The notes under the pieces are model-generated. The model had not been told where the DNA came from. It saw only the letters and a program-made list of their open reading frames with translations, and searched no databases. Positions 51,053 through 64,000 of a stretch of DNA of 64,000 bases are shown piece by piece. The translations under genes and the position numbers were made by a program. Positions within the stretch are counted from its first letter, which is position 1, and every line of letters starts with the position of its first letter. Source of the stretch: Ancylobacter dichloromethanicus (lineage in GTDB: Bacteria > Pseudomonadota > Alphaproteobacteria > Rhizobiales > Xanthobacteraceae); NCBI RefSeq assembly GCF_018390645.1, contig NZ_JAHBGC010000004.1, positions 196,994 through 260,993 of the forward strand, read 5' to 3'.

Positions 51053-52285
51053 ATGCCCGACCTCCTCGCCGCCGACCTCCTCGCCGCCAACATCACCCGG
51101 TCCTGTTCCGACAAGGCCCGCCGGCACGACGAATTGCTGGCCGCCGCCGTCGATCTCGCCGCCACCTTCGCCGAACGCGCGCCGCGCACGGAAGAGCTTC
51201 GCCGGCTGGCGCCGGAGAACGAGCGCGACCTCCACGCGGCCGGGCTCTACCGCATGCTGCAACCGCGCGCGGTCGGCGGCTCGGAGCTGGATTACGGCTG
51301 CCTGATCACCATCGGCGCGGCGGTCGCCGCCGGCTGCGCCTCCACCGGCTGGAACCTCACCAACCTCGCCAGCCATCACTGGATGCTGGCGATGTTTCCC
51401 CCGCAGGCGCAGGACCGCGTCTGGGGCGAGAACCCGGACGCGCTGATCGCCTCGTCCTTCGTGTTTCCGGCCGCCAAGGTCGGCAAGGTGCCGGGCGGCT
51501 ATGTCATCTCCGGCAGATGGCCGTTCTCCTCCGGCGTCGATGTGTGCGACTGGAACATGCTGGCCGGTGTGGTGCGCGAGGACGGCGAGGCCCCGGATCA
51601 CCGCATCTTCCTGGTCCATCGCCGCGACTATGAGATTCTCGACACCTGGCACGTCACCGGGCTCAAGGGCACCGGCTCGAAGGACGTGGTCTGCAACGAA
51701 CTGTTCGTGCCGGAGGAGATGACGGTCTCCGCCGCCGACCTCAAGGGCACGGCGACACCGGGCAGCGAGCGCCATCCCGCGCCGCTCTACCGCATTCCGG
51801 TGTTCGCGCTGTTTCCCGCCATCCTCTCGGGCATCGGCCTCGGCAATGGCGAGGGCGCGCTGAACGCCTATGTCGAAAGCGCCGGGACCCGGGCCGCCAG
51901 CTACACCGGCGCCCGGCTGGCGGATTTGCAGAGCACGCAGATACGCATCGGCCTGGCGGCGTCCAGGCTTTCCCATGCGCGGCGGGTGATGATCGGCATC
52001 TGCGAAGAGGCAAGCCGGGACGCCGAACGCGGCATCGTGCCCGATATCGTCACCAAACAGGCCTATCGCCGCGATCTCGCCTATTCCACCGGGCTCACCA
52101 CCGCGGCGGTCGACGACATCAACGCCGCCAGCGGCGCGCAGGCGCTGTATCTCGCCAGTTCCCAGCAGCGTCGTTTTCGCGACGCCCATGCTATAAATGC
52201 CCATATCGCCTTCAGTGCCGACATGGCCAACGCCGCCTTCGGGCGCGTGGCCCTGGGGCTGGAGAGCGACAATCCGATCGTCTGA
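51053..52285 (+). CDS. Acyl-CoA-dehydrogenase-like flavin monooxygenase (group D, HsaA/DszC-like)
   Basis: 410 residues: N-terminal helical domain (LRRLAPENERDLHAAGLYRMLQPRAVGGSELDYG), beta domain (VSGRWPFSSGVDVCDWN-type segment, here VISGRWPFSSGVDVCDWNMLAG; HVTGLKGTGSKDV) and C-terminal helical domain (GLAASRLSHARRVMI). This arrangement is typical of two-component FMNH2-dependent hydroxylases such as HsaA or p-hydroxyphenylacetate hydroxylase C2, not of fatty-acid oxidation. It needs a separate flavin reductase; the only one in the window is at 21953. Confidence 0.87.
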   Translation: MPDLLAADLLAANITRSCSDKARRHDELLAAAVDLAATFAERAPRTEELRRLAPENERDLHAAGLYRMLQPRAVGGSELDYGCLITIGAAVAAGCASTGWNLTNLASHHWMLAMFPPQAQDRVWGENPDALIASSFVFPAAKVGKVPGGYVISGRWPFSSGVDVCDWNMLAGVVREDGEAPDHRIFLVHRRDYEILDTWHVTGLKGTGSKDVVCNELFVPEEMTVSAADLKGTATPGSERHPAPLYRIPVFALFPAILSGIGLGNGEGALNAYVESAGTRAASYTGARLADLQSTQIRIGLAASRLSHARRVMIGICEEASRDAERGIVPDIVTKQAYRRDLAYSTGLTTAAVDDINAASGAQALYLASSQQRRFRDAHAINAHIAFSADMANAAFGRVALGLESDNPIV

Positions 52286-52297
52286 ACAGAAAGCCCG

Positions 52298-53020
52298 ATG
52301 GCCCTCACGCACGACATCGACACCACCGAAGCCCCTCCGAAGCAGCGCCGGTCCCGGATCAAGCCGGAGGAACGTCACCGTGAATTCGTTCGCAAGGCGG
52401 TCAGCCTGTTCTCCGAGGTCGGCTTTGGGGCCGGCACCCGCGAGCTGGCGCAACGCCTCGGCGTCACCCAGCCGCTGCTCTACCGCTATTTCCCCAGCAA
52501 GGACGATCTGATCGCGGCCGTGTATCGCGAGATCTACGTCAATCGCTGGAAGCCGGAATGGCGCGAGGGGCTGCTCGACGAGGCGGTGCCGATCCGCCAG
52601 CGCATCCTGTCCTTCTATGACGACTACACCCGCACGATCTTCACCCCGGAATGGCTGCGCATCTATCTGTTCTCCGGCCTGCGCGGCGTCGACATCACCC
52701 GGCTCTACACCACGACCGTCGAGACCGAGATCCTGAAGCCGATCGCGCGGGCGACCCGCAAGGCTTTCGGGCGTCCCGACAGCGACCCGCTCCGACCGGA
52801 AGAGGTGGAACTGTTCTGGACCCTCCAGGGCGGTATCTTCTACTACGGCGTGCGCCAGATCGTGTACGGGCTGGAGATGCAGGTCGACCGCGAGACCATG
52901 CTGCGCAATGCCATCGACACCTTCCTCGATGGCGTCTCCAGCGTGATGGAGCGCATCGCCAGCGAACAGCCGGCGGGAGGCGCGAGCGCCGGCGGCGAGT
53001 TTCGAATATCGGACAATTGA
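52298..53020 (+). CDS. TetR-family regulator
   Basis: 240 residues. HTH at about 25-70: FVRKAVSLFSEVGFGAGTRELAQRLGVTQPLLYRYFPSKDDLIAAVYREIY; C-terminal ligand domain with TFI-type helices. It lies 12 bp after the monooxygenase gene in a set B-controlled operon, the usual place for an autoregulating TetR repressor. It is the leading candidate for the set B regulator. Confidence 0.9.
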   Translation: MALTHDIDTTEAPPKQRRSRIKPEERHREFVRKAVSLFSEVGFGAGTRELAQRLGVTQPLLYRYFPSKDDLIAAVYREIYVNRWKPEWREGLLDEAVPIRQRILSFYDDYTRTIFTPEWLRIYLFSGLRGVDITRLYTTTVETEILKPIARATRKAFGRPDSDPLRPEEVELFWTLQGGIFYYGVRQIVYGLEMQVDRETMLRNAIDTFLDGVSSVMERIASEQPAGGASAGGEFRISDN

Positions 53021-53077
53021 TCGAACACGCGCCACGGGGCATGATGCCGGCGAATAAAGCCATGTCGGGAGCATTCA

Positions 53078-53827
53078 GTGTCGATCCAGCTTCGTCCGGC
53101 CGCTCCGGCACGAGAGGACGCCAACACGCTTGGCGTCGAGGTATATTCCCATCTGCGCCGCGACCTGATCGCCGGCCATCTCCAGCCCGGCGAGCGGCTG
53201 CGCTTTCGTCAGCTCAGCGCCCATTACGGGGTCGGCATCGGCCCGCTGCGCGAGGCGCTGTCGCGGCTGGTCTCCGAGCATCTGGTGCATTTCGAAGGCC
53301 ATCGCGGCTACACCGTCGCGCCGCTCTCGCTGGAGGATCTGCACGATCTGTGCGCGCTGCGCACCGAACTCAGCTGCAAGGCGCTGCGCCAGTCGATCGC
53401 GCTCGGCGACGATGAGTGGGAGGGCGAGATCCTCGCAGCCCTGCACCGGCTCGAACGTGGCCCGGTGCCGAATTCCGCTTCCGACCGCGACTCCATCGAC
53501 GAGTGGGAGCGCCGCCACGACCGCTTTCATTTCAGCCTGATATCGAGCTGCAATTCGCCGTGGCTGCTGCATTTCTGCGGTGCGCTGTCCGACCATTTCC
53601 AGCGCTACCGCCGGGCCGTCATCGTCGAGGTCGGCGGGTCGGCGGATCTGTTGAAGCGGGTGCGCGAGCAGCACCGCAAGGTGGCGGAAGCCGCCATCGC
53701 GCGCGACGCCGACCTCGCCACCGACATCCTGGCCCGCCACTTCCAGGGCAGCGTCGAGGTGGTGGCGAAGAACTACCAGGCCATTGCCCGCCGCATCGCC
53801 ACCGGCGCGCAGGCCGCCGGCGCGTAG
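53078..53827 (+). CDS. GntR-family (FCD subfamily) regulator, GTG start
   Basis: 249 residues. HTH at about 20-85 (LRFRQLSAHYGVGIGPLREALSRLVSEHLVHFEGHRGYTVAPLSLEDL) and FCD domain with HDRFHFSLISSCNSPWLLHFCG and REQHRKVAEAAIARDADLA. The start is GTG at 53078 with GGGAG upstream; nearby ATGs (53041, 53044, 53062) are out of frame. The set A operator at 53957 lies 130 bp beyond its stop, so it is one of two candidates for the set A regulator. Confidence 0.9.
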   Translation: MSIQLRPAAPAREDANTLGVEVYSHLRRDLIAGHLQPGERLRFRQLSAHYGVGIGPLREALSRLVSEHLVHFEGHRGYTVAPLSLEDLHDLCALRTELSCKALRQSIALGDDEWEGEILAALHRLERGPVPNSASDRDSIDEWERRHDRFHFSLISSCNSPWLLHFCGALSDHFQRYRRAVIVEVGGSADLLKRVREQHRKVAEAAIARDADLATDILARHFQGSVEVVAKNYQAIARRIATGAQAAGA

Positions 53828-53843
53828 CCTGCCGCTGCCAAGC

Positions 53844-53908
53844 CTGTTTCGGTTCCCTGTTTCGGTTCCCTGTTTCGGTTCCCTGTTTCGGCTCCCTGTT
53901 TCGGTTCC
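53844..53908. repeat. Five tandem 13-bp repeats after the GntR gene
   Basis: CTGTTTCGGTTCC repeated five times head to tail (53844-53908), with one C for T change in the fourth unit, followed by decayed copies (CCCGTTTCAGCC, CTGTTCCAGCC). It lies between the GntR stop (53827) and the set A promoter. It is probably a slippage-prone minisatellite; the unit is not itself a dyad. Confidence 0.9.
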
Positions 53909-53942
53909 CCCGTTTCAGCCGGCCTGTTCCAGCCAGTCGCAA

Positions 53943-53971
53943 TTGACTTGGCGGCGATGTTCGAACATTCT
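53943..53971 (+). promoter_or_regulatory. Set A promoter-operator of the LVIVD-CobW operon
   Basis: TTGACT (53943-53948), 17-bp spacer, CATTCT (53966-53971), with the 12-bp palindrome ATGTTCGAACAT (53957-53968) across spacer and -10. The string ATGTTCGAACATTCT is identical to the cupin-TTT3 promoter on the other strand at 35773. Confidence 0.72.
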
Positions 53972-54082
53972 CCAGATTAACGACAATAATCCGCTTGAGG
54001 GACCGGTCGGTTCCTGTCGAACAGGCGGGCACGCTGCGTGCGCAGCGGCCGACGAACAATCAAAAAGTGTGGGAGAGCCGAC

Positions 54083-55294
54083 GTGACGCCTGATCTGATT
54101 CGCGGAATGCGCCTCATCGGCCATGACCTTCTCGCCGGCTATGGCGCCATCGGCGAAGGCAATTCGCTACAGGCCGCCCCCGATGGCCGCCGCATTCTGT
54201 GGCTGGCGCATGAGGGGCCGCCGAAGAACTTCACCGGCGTCGACGTCACCGATCCGCGCAAGCCGCGCGTCGTCGTGCAGACCGACCTGCCGCACAATCG
54301 CGTGCGCTCCAACTCGCTGGAGGTTCACGGCAACCTCATGGCCGTCGCCTACCAGACCGTCGAGCCGGGCATGACCCCCGCCGGCATCGAGCTGTTCGAC
54401 GTCTCCGTGCCGGAGAGCCCGCGCCCGGTCAGCTTTTTCGACTGTTCCGGCCCGCACTCGCGCGGTGTCCATCAGGTCTGGTTCGTGGATGGCGAATATA
54501 TCCATTGTGCCGCCGGCGCCGCCGATTTCACCCCGCGCAACCAGCTCGACGACCAAGCCTACCGCATCATCGACGTGCGCGACCCGACCCGGCCGGTCGA
54601 GGTCGGTCGCTGGTGGATGCCCGGCACCGCCGAGGGTGACGAGGCCCCGCCGCCCGAGCGGCTGAAGCTGGACACCGGCTTTCGCTGCCACAACACCAAT
54701 GCCTACCCGCAGCGTCCCGACCGCTGCTATGTCGGCTACATCGACGGCGGCGGCTACATCCTCGACATCGCCGACAAGGCGCGCCCCAAGGTGATCTCGC
54801 GGTTCAACCCGAACCCGCCCTTTCCCGGCTTCACCCACACCATGATGCCGCTGTTCAGCCGCGAGCTGATCATCGCGACCCATGAGTGCGTTTACGATGA
54901 CGGGCTCGACTGGCCCAAGCTCAACTGGATCATCGACGCCCGCAAGGAGGACAATCTGGTCCCGCTGAGCGTGCTGCCGATGCCTCCGGTGGAGGAATAT
55001 GGCCGCAAGGGCGGGCGCTACGGCGCCCACAACGTCCATGAAAACCCGCCGCGCGACACCGCCTTCCAGTCCGACACGCTGATCTTCGCCACCCTGTTCA
55101 ATGGCGGGCTGCGGGTCTACGACACCTCCGACCCGCTCCGGCCCAACGAGGTCGCCGCCTTCGTGCCGCCGGCGCCGGCCCATTCCCGGGTGCCGGCGGC
55201 ACAGATCAACGACGTCTATGTCGACGAGAACGCCATCGTCTACACCGTCGACCGGCATTCCGGCGGGCTCTACATCCTGGAACTCGACATCTGA
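54083..55294 (+). CDS. LVIVD-repeat beta-propeller-like protein
   Basis: 403 residues without a clear signal peptide. Repeats of the LVIVD type are spaced through it: GVDVTDPRKPRVVVQTDLP, ELFDVSVPESPRPVSFFD, RIIDVRDPTRPVEVGRWWMPG, YILDIADKARPKVISRFN, RVYDTSDPLRPNEVAAFVPP. These form a seven-bladed-propeller-like fold of unknown activity. Several conserved His and Asp (HSRGVHQVW, FTHTMMP, YGAHNVHENPP) look like a metal centre. GTG 54083 has GGGAGAG upstream. It precedes the CobW-type gene by 11 bp. Confidence 0.82.
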   Translation: MTPDLIRGMRLIGHDLLAGYGAIGEGNSLQAAPDGRRILWLAHEGPPKNFTGVDVTDPRKPRVVVQTDLPHNRVRSNSLEVHGNLMAVAYQTVEPGMTPAGIELFDVSVPESPRPVSFFDCSGPHSRGVHQVWFVDGEYIHCAAGAADFTPRNQLDDQAYRIIDVRDPTRPVEVGRWWMPGTAEGDEAPPPERLKLDTGFRCHNTNAYPQRPDRCYVGYIDGGGYILDIADKARPKVISRFNPNPPFPGFTHTMMPLFSRELIIATHECVYDDGLDWPKLNWIIDARKEDNLVPLSVLPMPPVEEYGRKGGRYGAHNVHENPPRDTAFQSDTLIFATLFNGGLRVYDTSDPLRPNEVAAFVPPAPAHSRVPAAQINDVYVDENAIVYTVDRHSGGLYILELDI

Positions 55295-55305
55295 GCGAGG
55301 CGGTC

Positions 55306-56349
<1,044 letters not shown>

Positions 56350-56396
56350 CCGCCCGACGGGTGTGAGGGACCGGACGGCGACGAGGCGCCGGCCGC

Positions 56397-58553
<2,157 letters not shown>

Positions 58554-58581
58554 CGCGCACCCTCCCACGTGCGGGCCTGGG

Positions 58582-58971
58582 CTAGGCCTTGCGCGCCACG
58601 AACGAGCCCGAACAGTTCTTCACCGGCGATTCCCATTTGCCGATCGCCACATCGCCGCGCACCACGCCCCGGGCGGAAACCGTCTCGTCGCCGCGCACCA
58701 CGCGAATGTCGATCCGCCCGAGCGGGCTCACCGAGCCGCTCGCTTCGACCGACCACATGCCGGCATAGCTGATCCGGCCTTCCTCGACCGACAGCTTGAA
58801 CTCCAGCCGCTTGTCGCACGGTCCCGAGAGCGGTTCGGTCGCCACTTCCCAGATGCCGTCGTGCAGGCTCAGTTCGGTCAGTTCCTGTGCCGTTGCCGGC
58901 GGTATCAGCAGCGCCCCCCAAAGCGCCGCGCCGCAGGTGGCAAACGTCCACCCGTGAGTCAGCGTCTTCAT
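58582..58971 (-). CDS. Small secreted protein between the mutase subunit genes
   Basis: 129 residues, not recognised. A signal peptide of about 28 residues ([22 protein letters not shown]) is followed by about 100 residues of predicted beta strands with two Cys ([10 protein letters not shown] and VKNCSGSF) that could form a disulfide. The pattern ([44 protein letters not shown]) looks like a small beta-barrel or lipocalin-like domain. It sits 60 bp after mutA and 28 bp before mutB, an odd place for a periplasmic protein. Confidence 0.82.
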   Translation of the reverse strand: MKTLTHGWTFATCGAALWGALLIPPATAQELTELSLHDGIWEVATEPLSGPCDKRLEFKLSVEEGRISYAGMWSVEASGSVSPLGRIDIRVVRGDETVSARGVVRGDVAIGKWESPVKNCSGSFVARKA

Positions 58972-59031
58972 GGCCTGTCCCTAAGTTTCCGGCGGCATGA
59001 AAGCCGCCCTTGGGGAAACGGATGGCGACCC

Positions 59032-60894
59032 TCATGGTTCCACTCTCCGGGCAATGCCGAGGCGGGCCTGCGCGTCGTCGAGAAAGGCGACCAGATCCAT
59101 GCCGGCGGTGAGATAGCCGTCGATTCCCGCCGCGCGATGGGCCGGCGCGTCCTCGCCCGGCGTGCCGGCGAGATACACGCCCACCGCCCCCGCCGCCTTC
59201 AGCGCGCTCGCCGTCTCCACGGCGGCGGCGGCATAGGCCGCGTCGGACCCGCACAGGCAGGCGATCCGCGCGCCCGAGGCCCGGAAGGCGTCGGCCAGCG
59301 CCGCCATGTCGGTGAAGCCGTCATTTCCCGGCGCGGTGATGCCGCCGGCCTCGAAGGCGGCGCGGGTGAAGCTGGCACGGGGGGTGAAGTCGGCCGGCGT
59401 GCCGAGATTGGCCAGAAACACGCAAGGCCGCGCGGCCGCCGCCGCCTCGCGCAACCGCTCGAACGGTTCGGCGAGGCGTTCGCCGACCAGCGGCTCGCAC
59501 AGCAGCGCGCCCTCGGCAGGGGTGGGCGCGGCGCGGCGGCGGGCGGGGGCGAGCACGGATGGCGCCGTCTCGCCCAGCAGCGGGAATTCCGAGGTGCCCG
59601 TCAGCGGTTGCCGGCGGGTGGCGACGTCCTTCGCCCGCGTCATGCGCGCCGCCTTCAACCGCGCCTGCCAGGCGCCGGAGGCCAGCGCCTCCACCATGCC
59701 GCCCTCGCGCTCGATCTGGCGGAACAGCTCCCAGGCGGTGGCCGCCAGCTTCTCGGTGCGCTCCTCGATGGCGCCGGCCCCCGCGCCGGGGTCGGCGACG
59801 CGGTGGAGGTTGGATTCCTCGATCAGAATGATCTGGGTGTTGCGGGCGAGCCGCCGCGCCTCCGCGTCGGCCAGGCCGAGCGCCTGGGTGAACGGCAGCA
59901 CGCTCACGCTGTCCGCCCCGCCGACCCCGGCGGCGAAGGCGGCGAGGGTGCCGCGCAGCAGGTTCACATGGGCGTCGTGCCGGGTCAGGGAGCGCCACGC
60001 GGTTTCCATGTGAAGCGCGACCGGCGAGGACGCGAGGCCGCAGCCCTCCAGTACCGTCTGCCACAGCAGGCGGAAGGCGCGCGGCTTGGCCTGGGTGCCG
60101 AACTGGTCGACATCGGCGGTCAGCGTCACCTCGATCAGCCGTGCCGCCTCGTCCAGCGGCAGGCCGGCCGCCTCCAGCGCCTTGAGATAGGCGAGGGCGG
60201 TGGCCAGCACGGCGGCGAGTTCCTGCGCGTCAGTGGCGCCGGCGCCATGGTGCAGCCGCCCGTCCGCCCGCACCATCGGCGCGTTCAGCCCGCGCCTGTA
60301 AAGCGCCGTCACCGTCTGGCCGAGCCGGGCGGAAAGCGCCTCCCATTCGATCGGCGCGGCGCCCAGCGCGGCGAAATCGCCGATGGGATCGAGCCCGAAA
60401 CGCAGGTCGAGCTCGGCGGGGTCGGCCTTCTCGAACAACCGGGCGAGGGCGAGAGCGATGTCGCGGCCCTGGAAGCCGCCGACCTCGACCCGCAGCGTCG
60501 CCATGTCGGCCATCAGCCCGTCCAGCGTCGCCACCAGTTCCTCATGCCGCGCCGGCAGGCCGAAGCCGCCGGCCGAGGGCGCGGAGGCGAACACCAGCGA
60601 GACGCCGTCGGCCCCGCCGGTGAGGTCTTCCAGCATCTGCGCATTGGCGGTGGCGGGGGCGTCATGGTCGATGCGGGCGATCACCTTCCACGGCGCCCCG
60701 GCCGGCCGCCCGGCGATCGGCGCCGCATTGGGACGGCGTTCCGGCAGCGCGTCGAGGCCATAGCCGTCGGCCGTGCGCGTCACCATGCGCCGGTCATAGG
60801 GCGCGCCCTTCAGCACGCCCTCGACCAGCGCCAGCCAGTCCGCGCGGGTGGCGGGCGGGAAGCCGGCGAGGTCGAGATCGAGCGGCGGGTGCAT
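59032..60894 (-). CDS. mutA: Methylmalonyl-CoA mutase small subunit
   Basis: 620 residues, homologous to the large subunit's barrel (IEESNLHRVADPGAGAGAIEERTEKLAATAWELFRQIEREGG) but with a degenerate C-terminal domain lacking the D-x-H-x2-G cobalamin motif (CLCGSDAAYAAAA in its place). Normal for the heterodimeric enzyme, where the small subunit is structural. It is 10 bp after pccA. A GGCGGC-GCCGCC hairpin (58991-59008) follows in the gap to the small secreted protein. Confidence 0.94.
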   Translation of the reverse strand: MHPPLDLDLAGFPPATRADWLALVEGVLKGAPYDRRMVTRTADGYGLDALPERRPNAAPIAGRPAGAPWKVIARIDHDAPATANAQMLEDLTGGADGVSLVFASAPSAGGFGLPARHEELVATLDGLMADMATLRVEVGGFQGRDIALALARLFEKADPAELDLRFGLDPIGDFAALGAAPIEWEALSARLGQTVTALYRRGLNAPMVRADGRLHHGAGATDAQELAAVLATALAYLKALEAAGLPLDEAARLIEVTLTADVDQFGTQAKPRAFRLLWQTVLEGCGLASSPVALHMETAWRSLTRHDAHVNLLRGTLAAFAAGVGGADSVSVLPFTQALGLADAEARRLARNTQIILIEESNLHRVADPGAGAGAIEERTEKLAATAWELFRQIEREGGMVEALASGAWQARLKAARMTRAKDVATRRQPLTGTSEFPLLGETAPSVLAPARRRAAPTPAEGALLCEPLVGERLAEPFERLREAAAAARPCVFLANLGTPADFTPRASFTRAAFEAGGITAPGNDGFTDMAALADAFRASGARIACLCGSDAAYAAAAVETASALKAAGAVGVYLAGTPGEDAPAHRAAGIDGYLTAGMDLVAFLDDAQARLGIARRVEP

Positions 60895-60904
60895 GGTGCG
60901 CTCC

Positions 60905-62920
<2,016 letters not shown>

Positions 62921-62951
62921 GGGCGTTCCTGACCGTTCGATTCTCTGCTGT

Positions 62952-63055
62952 CGTCATCCTGAGGTGCCCGGCGCAGCCGGGCCTCGAAGGATGGTCGTCT
63001 CGTGCTCCGTTCGGCATCCTTCGAGGCTCGCTTGCGCTCGCACCTCGGGATGACG
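62952..63055. repeat. Nested palindromic repeat between pccB and pccA
   Basis: Outer arms CGTCATCCTGAGGTGC (62952-62967) and GCACCTCGGGATGACG (63040-63055; one mismatch) enclose CCTCGAAGGATG (62982-62993) and CATCCTTCGAGG (63015-63026), and a CCCGGC-gca-GCCGGG hairpin. The left half matches the units of the 11481 repeat. Same dispersed family as 53-146. Confidence 0.85.
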
Positions 63056-63074
63056 GCGCTCCGGCGGGAAGCGC

Positions 63075-64000
<926 letters not shown>

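Noticed and set aside
53844-53908. CRISPR array
   Set aside because: The 13-bp units are directly tandem with no spacers.

Overview
The window looks like a high-GC alphaproteobacterial chromosome, most likely Hyphomicrobiales (rhizobial order, perhaps Xanthobacteraceae-like). The reasons are the strong G/C bias at third codon positions, the dense packing, many tripartite tricarboxylate transporters (TTT; Bug/TctABC) with LysR and GntR regulators, a heterodimeric methylmalonyl-CoA mutase with propionyl-CoA carboxylase, and interspersed palindromic repeats of the CGTCATCC type. The genus is inference. No rRNA, tRNA, CRISPR array, phage, transposase or integrase gene was seen.

Layout. (1) 0.3-9.3 kb is efflux: a HlyD/FUSC pair, a small ferredoxin, and an RND pump with its adaptor and a catalytically degenerate alpha/beta hydrolase, divergent from a LysR gene. 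(2) 9.3-13.3 kb is an amino-acid type ABC importer under a GntR/FCD regulator, with a 115-bp tandem repeat inside the operon. (3) 13.7-25.1 kb is a catabolic block: LLM flavin monooxygenase plus cupin, TTT system 1, an ACMSD-type decarboxylase, an Ldh2-family dehydrogenase, a flavin reductase, a Gfo/Idh oxidoreductase, a carboxymuconolactone-decarboxylase-like protein and two LysR genes. (4) 25.2-35.6 kb holds TTT systems 2 and 3, two Gfo/Idh oxidoreductases, a GntR/UTRA regulator and a cupin. (5) 36.0-38.8 kb is an SDR / HbpS-like / hydroxyacid dehydrogenase / enol-lactonase-like hydrolase operon. (6) 39.5-47.8 kb is a cyclase / BKACE / Gfo-Idh / SDR operon followed by a NitT/TauT-type ABC importer with two different permeases. 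(7) 47.8-53.8 kb has a PuuE-like deacetylase, a HisD-family dehydrogenase, a VOC protein, a group D-like flavin monooxygenase, a TetR and a GntR. (8) 54.1-56.3 kb is an LVIVD-repeat protein with a CobW-type GTPase. (9) 56.4-64.0 kb is the propionyl-CoA to succinyl-CoA route (pccB, pccA, mutA, a small secreted protein, mutB).

The main new observation is regulatory. Three different operator-like motifs are each repeated at promoters many kilobases apart, tying separate operons together. Set A is ATGTYCGRACAT, at the promoters of the 29977 Gfo/Idh gene, the cupin-TTT3 operon and the LVIVD-CobW operon. Set B is TTATC-N4-GATAA, placed over or just beside the -10 of the cyclase operon, the ABC importer operon and the VOC-monooxygenase-TetR operon, with a degraded copy at the HisD-family gene. 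Set C is a 45-bp block, 37/45 identical, containing ATC-N9-GAT, upstream of the LLM monooxygenase and of the enol-lactonase-like operon 23.6 kb away. Together they suggest that the middle 40 kb is one catabolic island for a family of related, probably aromatic or N-heterocyclic, carboxylated compounds, with each importer accompanied by its own Gfo/Idh oxidoreductase. The substrate cannot be read from the sequence.
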